Source: an uncultured Gallionellaceae bacterium
GTDB lineage: Bacteria > Pseudomonadota > Gammaproteobacteria > Burkholderiales > Sulfuricellaceae
Length of the DNA stretch: 7,146 bases
Assembly (NCBI GenBank): GCA_937873435.1
Contig: CALMWM010000284.1
Span: 1-7,146, forward strand
Direction: 5' to 3'
Part shown: positions 1 to 6,406 of the stretch, one piece after another
Position numbering within the stretch: the first letter of the stretch is position 1
Layout: each line of letters opens with the position of its first letter
The notes under the pieces: model-generated
What the model was told of the DNA's origin: nothing
The model's input: only the letters and a program-made list of their open reading frames with translations
Databases searched by the model: none
Program-made: the position numbers and the translations under genes

Positions 1-3000
1 AGAAGCGCGCTCCAGCGATTCAAATTCTCGTCGCCGATTTTGCCGGCGACTTCCACGGCTTGGTTAAAATAGCAAGCCGCTTCCGAACGGCTAACCGTCA
101 AGACAGTGCGCGCCAGTTCCACATAGCTGTCCGATTTCGATTTTGCATCTTCACGCTCGTCGCGGATTGGGCCGTATGCCTTGCCGGCATAGTCGAGCGC
201 ACGCGCCTCCTGTGCCGGGGAGCGTGCTGCCAGCCGCGCCATCCGGGTGAGTGTCGGGGTGAACAAGGGGCGCTTGAGGCCGACAATCCATTGATCGAAC
301 GCATCGAACAACGCGGCATCCGCATTTTCTGCACTGAGCAAGGTGTCGAACCAGACCGTGGCAATCTCGTCGGTGGTGTTCGATTCCTCCCGGTAGCTGT
401 ACCCTTCGGCTTTCCGTGAGGTGGCCTGCGCTTCGGCGATGACTGTTGCAAGATTGACGGATGACGTTTGATTGACGAAAGTTGCCGCCCATAGCCGGTG
501 CCACGGGAGGAGGGCGCCAATGGCCTCCTTGAATTCCCGCACCTCCTGAGATTCGGAATGGCTTTTCGCAGCTTCAATTTCCTTGCGTAGTTCGTCATGA
601 GCCAGATCAATCAAGTTCAACGATTGGCTACTGAGTGCCGACCGCAGGGCATACGCGCGAAGCAAGGAGAAGCGCTGCCCGCCATAGCGAGACGCAAGGC
701 CGCGAGGTGGCGATGCAGGCAAGTAACGTGTCAGGAGCGCAAATAGCGCGTCGGTCATGCCCACGGATAGCTTGTGTGTGGCTTCCACCAAGGCGGTTAT
801 GGCACGAATGGTGTTTCCCTCATGATCCCAGCGCCCCTCGACTTCGAGATTAATGCGTGGACTCAAAGCCAGACGCAGTGCGCGCGCAACGACTTTTTTC
901 GGCGGTGTTCTGAGTACTTCCCGTAACTCCAGCGTAATTGCAAGAACGAGCCACAGGTTGTTTCCGGCGGCCAGTGCAAGTGCATCAAGCTCCTGATAGC
1001 GACCGTGGTCGACAAACCGGCGCGCCAACATATGTCCGACCCGAAATGAAAGTTCGCGGGGACGCCAGCTACGCAGATAGGGCGCGCATTTATCCGCTCC
1101 GTGAATATTGAAAACGGCGATTGCCATCTCAAGGATGTCTTCATCCTTGATGCTTTCCCGTTGTCGTTCCTGTTTAGGAAGCCGACTCCAGTTGCGTAGC
1201 CATTCGTCAGCCATCCGAAGGCGGGAGCGCGCATCGCCCAGCAGTTCGCTGCGCCCGGACAGTAGCCCCGCTTCATAGGCATGGTGGGATCCCACCCAGC
1301 CCGAGCCGAATGTCCGCCGCGAGACCAGTTCCTGGATGCGGTCACCTTCCAAAAATATCGCGGCCAGGTCGGTGTTTGCTTGCAGAAGTTCGCGTTGCCG
1401 TTCATTGCCCGCGCTTTCGCCGCCGGCTTTCAGCGCCAGCTTTGCGGCATCGGTATAGCGTTTCTGGCGCAAGCTCGCCTTGAGGGCAAATTGCAGGCGC
1501 TGCAACTCCACGTCGCGTCTCTCAATAGGGCTGGTGGTCGGTAGCGCTTCGGAAGACAGGGCGAGCGCGACAAGCTCGGTGAGATGCCCCGCTTCCAACA
1601 TCAGTTGAGGCAAGGCGGAGGCCACATAGGCGCTGTGCGCGGCGAGCGGCTTCAAACTTGCCACGAAAGCCGCCAGGTCGCCCGCCGTTGGCTTGAATTT
1701 CTCTCTAAACCAGGTTTCAGCAGGCTCATCAAAAAATTGAATCGTTTCACCCGTGACCAGGAGCGGACGCCCCAAGTCGAAGGCGAAACTCTTGATCGCT
1801 GCCTCATCGACTCCCGACATGGATGCCAGAACGGACAAAGGAATCAAAGGCCGGAGCGCGGCCAACCCTGTGCAAATTCGGTCAATCTGGCTTTTCTCGA
1901 CCGCCCCTGCTGTGTCGCGCAACTTCGCGACTGAGGCACTGAGCAGGTTTCCGATGGCGTCATCAACTGTCGTGGGATTTGGGCCGAGTGCACGGAGAAT
2001 TTTGCGCAAAGGCTCTGGCTGCGCCAGCGCCATTGTCTGAACGCGAGGATTGTGCGAACTCAAGCGATGGAATTCATCAACATCGGGTTCTGTTGCATCG
2101 CTGAAAACTCGGCGCAAATATGTCGCCGTTTCGACGCGACAGAATGGATCGAGCGGAAGCTTCAATGCGTTGGGAGGAGGGTCAAGATGTCCCTGCCGGT
2201 GTGTCCTGCATAAGGCGACAAGGCGCACACCTTCCGGCAGTTGTTCCCGGATCAGGTCGCGGATAAAAGAGCGGGATTCACCGATTTCTTCCGCCGCCAT
2301 TTGTGCATTGTCGGCAGCGTCGATGACGATGCAGAGTAGCGCTTGCGTATTCCGGGTTTTCAGCGAGGCGATGCTTTGTCCAAGACGGAAAAGGAAAGCT
2401 CTTACATAGTCTGATGGTTCGGCATGAGGGCTGGGGATGAGCGGGTGACACAGCCCCTGGGCGGCCAGTTCATTGGCAATCTGAACCAGAGCGTCCTTGT
2501 GGCGATGCCGGTAGCTGCTGGCGTTACGGTACTGGGCATTTCCGAAACAATCGTAGAGGACGCTCAATGAGCCGGCGGGTAATCCCAATTTTATGCGCGT
2601 CGCGAAAACCGATTTTCCCACGCCGCCGTCGGCATGAACGATGACCGGAATGCCGCACGCTTGCACGATGGCACGGCATAGCTCCGGCTCTTGCTCGCGA
2701 GGAATCACATTCTCGGCATCCTTGATGAGGCACGCCGCAGGAAACAGGCGGCTCTCATCGGTCTTAAGCGCCCGGAGCACGTCTGTTCTGGTGATTTCGG
2801 GGTGCTCCGCGTTTTCAGAGAGCGCCTTCCTGGTCACTAACTCTTTCAGTTGAGCGGGGGCATCGACGTCCGCATCAGCCAGATAGCAGCTTACATCCTG
2901 AACCAATAGATTCCGTTGATCCCACAGACCTTCCTGATTCCCTTCGAGCCGGAGCAGCTTGCAGAAGGCCGCGAGGGCTGCACCGCCCAGACCAGTGAAC

Positions 3001-3491
3001 TGCTCAAGTTTCTTGAGATTAGTGGGGTATCGCGCCGGAAGACCCTTGGCAGCGTCATGGACGGCTGCAAGAAAGTCGCTATTGATAGGGCGGTTGGATA
3101 CGAACCAGAATTCCAGCTTGCTGTTCAGGGCATCGGCAGGAAGGCGTTGCTGAAGCGCTGTGTAGCACGCGGCAAATCCCTTCAAGGTCTTTTTCAACCC
3201 GCTTGGTGGCCAAGCTTCGTCAGGTCTTACTGTTGAATGCTTGACCTGGATGTAGCGGATCAACGTTGCATCTTCGAGAATTTCACTTCCGTAATATTCA
3301 GCGACATCAATCAGTTCTTCACCTGGAGCAACAGGTTTTGCCGCCCCTGCCTCCAATCGAGATGCCCCTTCGATAGTAACCGCCCTCAAACTGGCATCAG
3401 GGGAAAGAAGCAGCAGGCAACGACGTGCCGCCCAGAAATAGTGGAACTGGTCGCCGTCTCGGCTCGGACGAACTAAATTCGTATCAGACAC
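1..3491 (-). CDS. Large nuclease-STAND NTPase, Avs-like candidate defence sensor (3' end beyond window)
   Basis: The frame runs without a stop from a GTG at 3489-3491 off the left edge, giving at least 1163 residues. An upstream in-frame TGA lies at 3591-3593. GTG is chosen because GAGGGA sits 7 bases before it and the first conserved-looking block (DGDQFHYFWAARRCLLLL, 12-29) follows at once. Residues 1 to about 140 look like a PD-(D/E)xK nuclease: E41 in TIEG, D62 in ELIDV, and Q82-V-K84 in YIQVKHST, resembling the QxK sites of Cap4/Mrr-type nucleases. Residues 265 to about 500 are a P-loop NTPase: Walker A ADGGVGKS (287-294), Walker B LLCIVIDAADN (385-395) and a sensor-1-like VALCR (425-429). 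A winged-helix-like stretch (about 545-600) precedes a long helical region with TPR-like segments, for example 1124-1163. STAND proteins of this layout sense phage proteins and activate an effector. Nuclease and sensor roles are inferred from motifs. Codon use is less G/C-biased than in rarA. The exact subfamily is not recognised. Confidence 0.88.
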   Translation of the reverse strand, partial: MSDTNLVRPSRDGDQFHYFWAARRCLLLLSPDASLRAVTIEGASRLEAGAAKPVAPGEELIDVAEYYGSEILEDATLIRYIQVKHSTVRPDEAWPPSGLKKTLKGFAACYTALQQRLPADALNSKLEFWFVSNRPINSDFLAAVHDAAKGLPARYPTNLKKLEQFTGLGGAALAAFCKLLRLEGNQEGLWDQRNLLVQDVSCYLADADVDAPAQLKELVTRKALSENAEHPEITRTDVLRALKTDESRLFPAACLIKDAENVIPREQEPELCRAIVQACGIPVIVHADGGVGKSVFATRIKLGLPAGSLSVLYDCFGNAQYRNASSYRHRHKDALVQIANELAAQGLCHPLIPSPHAEPSDYVRAFLFRLGQSIASLKTRNTQALLCIVIDAADNAQMAAEEIGESRSFIRDLIREQLPEGVRLVALCRTHRQGHLDPPPNALKLPLDPFCRVETATYLRRVFSDATEPDVDEFHRLSSHNPRVQTMALAQPEPLRKILRALGPNPTTVDDAIGNLLSASVAKLRDTAGAVEKSQIDRICTGLAALRPLIPLSVLASMSGVDEAAIKSFAFDLGRPLLVTGETIQFFDEPAETWFREKFKPTAGDLAAFVASLKPLAAHSAYVASALPQLMLEAGHLTELVALALSSEALPTTSPIERRDVELQRLQFALKASLRQKRYTDAAKLALKAGGESAGNERQRELLQANTDLAAIFLEGDRIQELVSRRTFGSGWVGSHHAYEAGLLSGRSELLGDARSRLRMADEWLRNWSRLPKQERQRESIKDEDILEMAIAVFNIHGADKCAPYLRSWRPRELSFRVGHMLARRFVDHGRYQELDALALAAGNNLWLVLAITLELREVLRTPPKKVVARALRLALSPRINLEVEGRWDHEGNTIRAITALVEATHKLSVGMTDALFALLTRYLPASPPRGLASRYGGQRFSLLRAYALRSALSSQSLNLIDLAHDELRKEIEAAKSHSESQEVREFKEAIGALLPWHRLWAATFVNQTSSVNLATVIAEAQATSRKAEGYSYREESNTTDEIATVWFDTLLSAENADAALFDAFDQWIVGLKRPLFTPTLTRMARLAARSPAQEARALDYAGKAYGPIRDEREDAKSKSDSYVELARTVLTVSRSEAACYFNQAVEVAGKIGDENLNRWSAL

Positions 3492-3498
3492 CTGATAT

Positions 3499-3504
3499 TC
3501 CCTC
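3499..3504 (-). promoter_or_regulatory. Ribosome-binding site fixing the GTG start of the large STAND gene
   Basis: Minus-strand GAGGGA lies 7 bases before the GTG at 3491-3489. No in-frame ATG occurs between the upstream TGA (3591-3593) and the first conserved-looking residues, so this site decides the start. Confidence 0.7.
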
Positions 3505-3679
3505 GTTTCAGCGCACCGTGCGTGAATGATGCTTGGCCGTAGATCAAGCAAGCGTAACCCGGAAGAAGCCGCAGACGGATTCCGGGGTGCTCAATGAAGC
3601 AGTCATGAAAATGCTACGAACCTACCTAGCCCATTGCCGCCAAGATCGTTGCGCCCGGCACAGGTTTCGGCTTCGCTTA
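3505..3679 (-). other. Intergenic gap between the fic-family gene and the STAND gene
   Basis: This 175-base stretch lies between the Fic stop codon and the STAND ribosome-binding site, with both genes on the minus strand. I see no convincing -35/-10 pair and no coding region. The only reading frame with a start is a 20-codon one (3544-3606) with no ribosome-binding site. It holds one hairpin (3558-3586). Whether the two genes share a transcript cannot be told from the sequence: the gap is long for an operon but there is no clear terminator with a T-run. Confidence 0.5.
3558..3586. repeat. 7-bp inverted repeat, possible hairpin upstream of the STAND gene
   Basis: CCCGGAA (3558-3564) pairs perfectly with TTCCGGG (3580-3586) across a 15-base loop. 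In the minus-strand transcript it lies about 65 bases before the GTG start. No run of T follows, so an intrinsic terminator is not supported. It could be an attenuator, an mRNA-processing structure or chance. Confidence 0.35.
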
Positions 3680-4801
3680 TTACTCAGCGTTCTCATAAGG
3701 TGCAAATTGATTGCTATCCCGGGTAAGCAGTTGCATCAGCTTCGGGTGGATGAACAGCTTTTCCTTCGTTACGGCTACCTCGGCCAACACGCCGATTTCC
3801 ACCAGTTGCTTCAGGTATTGCGATGCCGTTTGCCGTTTCGCGATGCCCGCCTCGGTCAGGCTGCCGATTCGGCAATAGGGAAGTTCGAATATCAGATTTA
3901 CCAGTTCATGGCTGTAAATCTTGGGCAGTCTGCCGCGCACATATTCTGTCGTGTGCTCCGACAATGCCCGGATCGCCGCGATTTTCGCCGTCGTCCAGCT
4001 TGCCGTTTCTTCCACGCCCTTGATGATATAAAGCAGCCACGGCTCCCAGTCTTGCTCGCGAGTCACCTGCAACAACAAGCGGTAGTAGTCCGCCTTGTTC
4101 TGGATGATGTAGCGGCTCAAATACAAGATCGGCAGGGTCAACAAATTTTCCTGAATCAGAAACAGGCTGTTCAACACCCGCCCCGTTCGGCCATTGCCAT
4201 CGGTGAACGGGTGTACCGCCTCGAACTGATAATGACCCATCGCCATGCGGACCAGCGGGTCGAGCGAGGTTTCGTTGTGCAGGAAGCGTTCCCAGTTCGC
4301 CAGCAAATCCCGCAACAATGGCTCGCCTTCGGGCGGGGTGTAGATGATCTCGCCCGTCGCATCATTGCCCAGCGTGGTGCCCGGCGTGCGGCGCACCGTC
4401 ATCTCAACGCCCTTGATGCGGGTGCATATCTGTTCTGCGGTGCGCGTGGTGAGCGGGTATTCCTGGAGTGCCTTGAACCCCTCGAACAGCGCATGGCTAT
4501 AACGCAAGGCTTCCTTGGTGGCAGGGTCTGCCTGTTCCTCGCTACGCAGGTGCCGGAACAACTGATCCGTGGTCGTTACGATATTCTCGATTTCCGAACT
4601 GGCGCGCGCTTCGAGCAACGGTAGCGTATTGATGAGCACGGCCTGATTGGGGATCAGCTCCGCCGCCTGCTTGAGTTCGGCCAAGGCCGCACGCGCGGAA
4701 ATGCATTGCTTCAACACCGCGCGAGTTTCAATCTCCACCTTGGGTGGCAGCACAGGCAGCGCATTGTAAGGACGTTCCGGCTGCCAGTTTTCGGGGCTCA
4801 T
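3680..4801 (-). CDS. Fic-family protein, probable AMP transferase, N-terminally autoinhibited, with C-terminal winged helix
   Basis: This 373-residue protein carries a full Fic motif, HPFTDGNGRTGR (197-208), with catalytic H197, acidic D201 and the phosphate-binding glycines and arginines. The flap region IIYTPPEGE (152-160) precedes it. The N-terminal Fic_N region holds SSEIEN (68-73), which fits the (S/T)xxxE(G/N) autoinhibitory motif with E72; its position before the Fic core makes this a class II Fic. Such enzymes transfer AMP from ATP to hydroxyl side chains of target proteins. Residues about 295-360 (TEAGIAKRQTASQYLKQLVE, then a beta-hairpin-like strand pair) look like a winged helix that could bind DNA. 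The ATG at 4801 is the earliest possible start, because an in-frame TGA lies at 4811-4813; the ribosome-binding site is weak. The gene sits 188 bases before the STAND gene and behind an ordered operator array, which suggests autoregulation. The target is unknown. Confidence 0.93.
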   Translation of the reverse strand: MSPENWQPERPYNALPVLPPKVEIETRAVLKQCISARAALAELKQAAELIPNQAVLINTLPLLEARASSEIENIVTTTDQLFRHLRSEEQADPATKEALRYSHALFEGFKALQEYPLTTRTAEQICTRIKGVEMTVRRTPGTTLGNDATGEIIYTPPEGEPLLRDLLANWERFLHNETSLDPLVRMAMGHYQFEAVHPFTDGNGRTGRVLNSLFLIQENLLTLPILYLSRYIIQNKADYYRLLLQVTREQDWEPWLLYIIKGVEETASWTTAKIAAIRALSEHTTEYVRGRLPKIYSHELVNLIFELPYCRIGSLTEAGIAKRQTASQYLKQLVEIGVLAEVAVTKEKLFIHPKLMQLLTRDSNQFAPYENAE

Positions 4802-4834
4802 GTTTGCATTTCACGTTTTTTTCGACACAACCGC

Positions 4835-4863
4835 AGTCTATGTCGATGCCATCGACACGTCAA
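4835..4863 (-). promoter_or_regulatory. Putative sigma-70-type promoter of the fic-family gene
   Basis: On the minus strand a -35-like TTGACG (4858-4863) and a -10-like TAGACT (4835-4840) are separated by exactly 17 bp. The expected start is near 4828, leaving a leader of about 27 bases before the ATG at 4801. The spacer is the perfect palindrome at 4841-4857, so any protein bound there would occlude polymerase. The -35 matches five of six consensus bases; the -10 keeps the TA at the start and the final T. Confidence 0.6.
4841..4857. repeat. Perfect 17-bp palindrome inside the promoter spacer
   Basis: TGTCGAT and ATCGACA flank a three-base GCC centre. It is formed by boxes 2 and 3 of the array and is the tightest pair of the six, with cores 9 bp apart. 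It is the best candidate for the primary operator. Confidence 0.75.
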
Positions 4864-4868
4864 CAATA

Positions 4869-4899
4869 TGTGTCGATATTTTTGGATTTAATCGACACA
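4869..4899. repeat. 9-bp perfect inverted repeat formed by boxes 4 and 5
   Basis: TGTGTCGAT (4869-4877) and its exact reverse complement (4891-4899) flank a 13-base A/T-rich spacer. The arm spacing differs from the 3-base spacing of boxes 2 and 3. This suggests that single boxes, or two dimers on one helical face, are the binding unit rather than one fixed dyad. Confidence 0.7.
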
Positions 4900-4931
4900 A
4901 CATGTGGGTGTGTCGATGGCGCGGACAGGTA

Positions 4932-4950
4932 AAGAAAATTGGATTTTCTT
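4932..4950. repeat. 8-bp perfect inverted repeat, A/T-rich
   Basis: AAGAAAAT (4932-4939) and ATTTTCTT (4943-4950) flank the three-base loop TGG. It shares the 3-base spacing of the 4841-4857 palindrome but no sequence. It could be a weak hairpin, a second protein-binding site or an upstream A/T-rich promoter element. Nothing in the sequence decides between these. Confidence 0.45.
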
Positions 4951-5030
4951 ATCACGTCGCAGGACATGTGTTCAGAAAATGGCGCTTGCTTATCGCTACG
5001 CACGCTGAAGGTTTAGTTTGGTGGATTAAT

Positions 5031-5090
5031 TCCGTTCATGGTTTGACAGGGCTTTCTTGAACGAAGTCGAAGGACTCATCCTCGAACGGA
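5031..5090. repeat. REP-like imperfect palindromic element after rarA
   Basis: TCCGTTC (5031-5037) and GAACGGA (5084-5090) are exact inverted ends of a 60-base element that stops 5 bases from the rarA stop codon. Internally GTTCA (5034-5038) pairs with TGAAC (5058-5062), and TCGAAGGA pairs with TCCTCGA with one bulge. The wording (CCGTTC, TTCGAC, GAACGG) resembles dispersed REP-type palindromes of environmental proteobacteria, from general knowledge rather than a search. It may serve as a transcript end for the rarA operon and may mark the junction with the inserted module. Confidence 0.5.
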
Positions 5091-5095
5091 TTAAA

Positions 5096-6406
5096 TCAGC
5101 GCTTCTTCGCCAACCTGTCCAATTCCCGCAAATGCGCCAGCTTTTCCCCGATCTTGCCTTCCATCCCGCGCGGGGTGGGCTGGTAGAAGCTGGGGTGGAT
5201 GCCGTCGGGGAAATAGCTCTCGCCAGCGGCATAGGCTTCCGGTTCGTCGTGGGCGTAGCGGTATTCGCGGCCGAAGCCGAGTTCCTTCATCAGTTTGGTG
5301 GGGGCGTTGCGCAGGTGTTCCGGCACCGGGCGCGATTTGTCGTTTTTTATAAAAGCCTTGGCGGCGTTGTAGGCCATGTAGGCGGCGTTGCTCTTGGGCG
5401 CGGCGGCGAGGTAGAGCACGGCTTGCGCCAGCGTCAGTTCGCCTTCCGGGCTGCCCAGCCGCTCGTAGGTTTCCACCGCGTCGAGCGCCAGTCGCAGTGC
5501 GCGCGGGTCGGCCAGGCCGATGTCCTCGGTGGCCATGCGCACGATGCGGCGGCCCATGTAGCGCGGGTCGGCGCCGCCGTCCAACATGCGCACCAGCCAG
5601 TACAGCGCGGCATCGGGGTCGGAGCCGCGCACCGCTTTGTGCAGCGCGGAAATCTGGTCGTAGAAGGCGTCGCCGCCCTTGTCGAAACGCCGCGCGGCGC
5701 GGGCCACCGCGTTGGCGATGAAGTCGGCGTCGATCTCGCTGGCCTGGGCGGTGTGAGCGGCGGTGCGGACTTGTTCCAATAAATTCAAAAGGCGGCGGGC
5801 GTCGCCGTCGGCGTAGCCGGTGAGCATCTTTTTGGCTTCGTCGCTGAAGTTCAGGTCGGCCAGCGCGACGTTGCGGGCGCGCTCGAACAGTTCGTCCAGC
5901 TCGCTTTCCGCCAGCGCGGTCAGCACGTAAACCTGGGCGCGCGAAAGCAGCGCGCTGTTGACTTCGAACGAGGGGTTTTCGGTGGTGGCGCCGATGAAGG
6001 TGATTAGCCCTTGCTCGACGTAGGGCAGGAAGGCGTCCTGCTGCGATTTGTTAAAGCGGTGGACTTCGTCGACGAACAGCAGGGTGTGACGGCTGAATTG
6101 CTGTAGCGAGAGCTGGGCGCGTTCGATGGCTTCGCGGATGTCCTTGACCCCCGAGAACACCGCCGACAGCGCGATGAATTCGGCGTCGAAGGCATCCGCC
6201 ATGAGCCGCGCCAGGGTAGTCTTGCCGACCCCCGGCGGGCCCCACAGGATCATCGAATGCGGCTTGCCGGACTGGAAGGCCAGCCGTAGCGGCTTGCCTT
6301 CGCCGAGCAGGTGCGACTGGCCGATGACTTCGTTCAGGCTTTTCGGGCGTAGTTGTTCGGCGAGCGGCGTTTGCGGGTTGGGCGCCGGGGCGAAAAGGTC
6401 ACTCAC
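5096..6406 (-). CDS. rarA: RarA (MgsA), AAA+ replication-associated recombination ATPase
   Basis: This 436-residue protein is full length for the family. It acts at stalled replication forks, interacts with SSB and is related to the clamp-loader ATPases. Visible motifs are Walker A GPPGVGKTT (56-64), Walker B LLFVDEVHRF (109-118), sensor 1 GATTENPSF (139-147), an arginine-finger segment SALLSRAQVY (151-160) and sensor 2 GDARRLLNLLE (201-211). The C-terminal MgsA tetramerisation part follows, with FYDQISALHKAVRGSDPDAA (248-267), GRRIVRMATEDIGLADP (285-301) and the closing GFGREYRYAHDEPEA block. The start is GTG at 6404-6406, overlapping the end of lolA by 8 bases, which suggests translational coupling. 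Codons are strongly biased to G or C in third position, as expected for native chromosomal DNA and unlike the downstream module. Confidence 0.97.
   Translation of the reverse strand: MSDLFAPAPNPQTPLAEQLRPKSLNEVIGQSHLLGEGKPLRLAFQSGKPHSMILWGPPGVGKTTLARLMADAFDAEFIALSAVFSGVKDIREAIERAQLSLQQFSRHTLLFVDEVHRFNKSQQDAFLPYVEQGLITFIGATTENPSFEVNSALLSRAQVYVLTALAESELDELFERARNVALADLNFSDEAKKMLTGYADGDARRLLNLLEQVRTAAHTAQASEIDADFIANAVARAARRFDKGGDAFYDQISALHKAVRGSDPDAALYWLVRMLDGGADPRYMGRRIVRMATEDIGLADPRALRLALDAVETYERLGSPEGELTLAQAVLYLAAAPKSNAAYMAYNAAKAFIKNDKSRPVPEHLRNAPTKLMKELGFGREYRYAHDEPEAYAAGESYFPDGIHPSFYQPTPRGMEGKIGEKLAHLRELDRLAKKR

Larger units (their letters stand above)
4821..4917. promoter_or_regulatory. Array of six alternating TGTGTCGAT boxes, probable operator of the Fic/STAND module
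   Basis: Six 9-bp boxes match TGTGTCGAT with zero or one mismatch: minus 4821-4829, plus 4839-4847, minus 4851-4859, plus 4869-4877, minus 4891-4899, plus 4909-4917. The last three match perfectly. Orientation alternates strictly. The palindromic TCGA cores begin at 4822, 4843, 4852, 4873, 4892 and 4913, so the steps are 21, 9, 21, 19 and 21 bp, near one or two helical turns. This places all sites on roughly one face of the DNA, as expected for cooperative binding by a dimeric regulator. Box 1 covers the expected transcription start, and boxes 2 and 3 overlap the ends of the -10 and -35 elements, so binding should repress. The regulator is unknown; the winged helix of the adjacent Fic protein is the nearest candidate. 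Confidence 0.82.
4802..5095 (-). other. Intergenic regulatory region between rarA and the fic-family gene
   Basis: These 294 bases hold, in minus-strand order, a REP-like palindrome (5031-5090), an apparently featureless stretch (about 4951-5030), an A/T-rich perfect inverted repeat (4932-4950), and the six-box array with the embedded promoter (4821-4917). The region is richer in A/T than the flanking rarA gene. Open frames crossing it on the plus strand are not credible genes, because their repeated residues merely reflect the TCGACA boxes. Confidence 0.75.

Noticed and set aside
1..3491. A degraded or frameshifted gene, or a cluster of small genes on both strands.
   Set aside because: Every 60-base line was translated in the frame set by the GTG at 3491 and none holds a stop. 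The small frames inside (for example minus 863-1405 and plus 60-419) are in other frames and lack recognisable domains.
3558..3586. An intrinsic terminator between the Fic and STAND genes.
   Set aside because: The stem is only 7 bp with a 15-base loop, and no run of T follows on either strand.
3544..3606. A 20-codon minus-strand frame starting ATG between the Fic and STAND genes.
   Set aside because: It has no ribosome-binding site and no recognisable feature, and a frame of this length is expected by chance.
3533..4624. A 363-codon plus-strand frame opposite the Fic gene.
   Set aside because: It is antisense to a gene with an intact Fic motif and inhibitory motif. Its product is rich in R, Q, H and C with no recognisable domain, as expected for a shadow frame.
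4821..4917. A short CRISPR array or simple tandem repeat.
   Set aside because: The units are only 9 bp, alternate in orientation and are 3 to 13 bases apart. This fits operator sites, not direct repeats with spacers.
4800..5060. An 86-codon plus-strand frame across the intergenic region.
   Set aside because: Its repeated D/T/V residues come from the TCGACA boxes, and it runs through the promoter and the REP-like element. No ribosome-binding site or domain supports it.
5057..5782. A 241-codon plus-strand frame.
   Set aside because: It is antisense to rarA, which has all AAA+ motifs. The G/C-rich third positions of rarA keep the opposite frame open.
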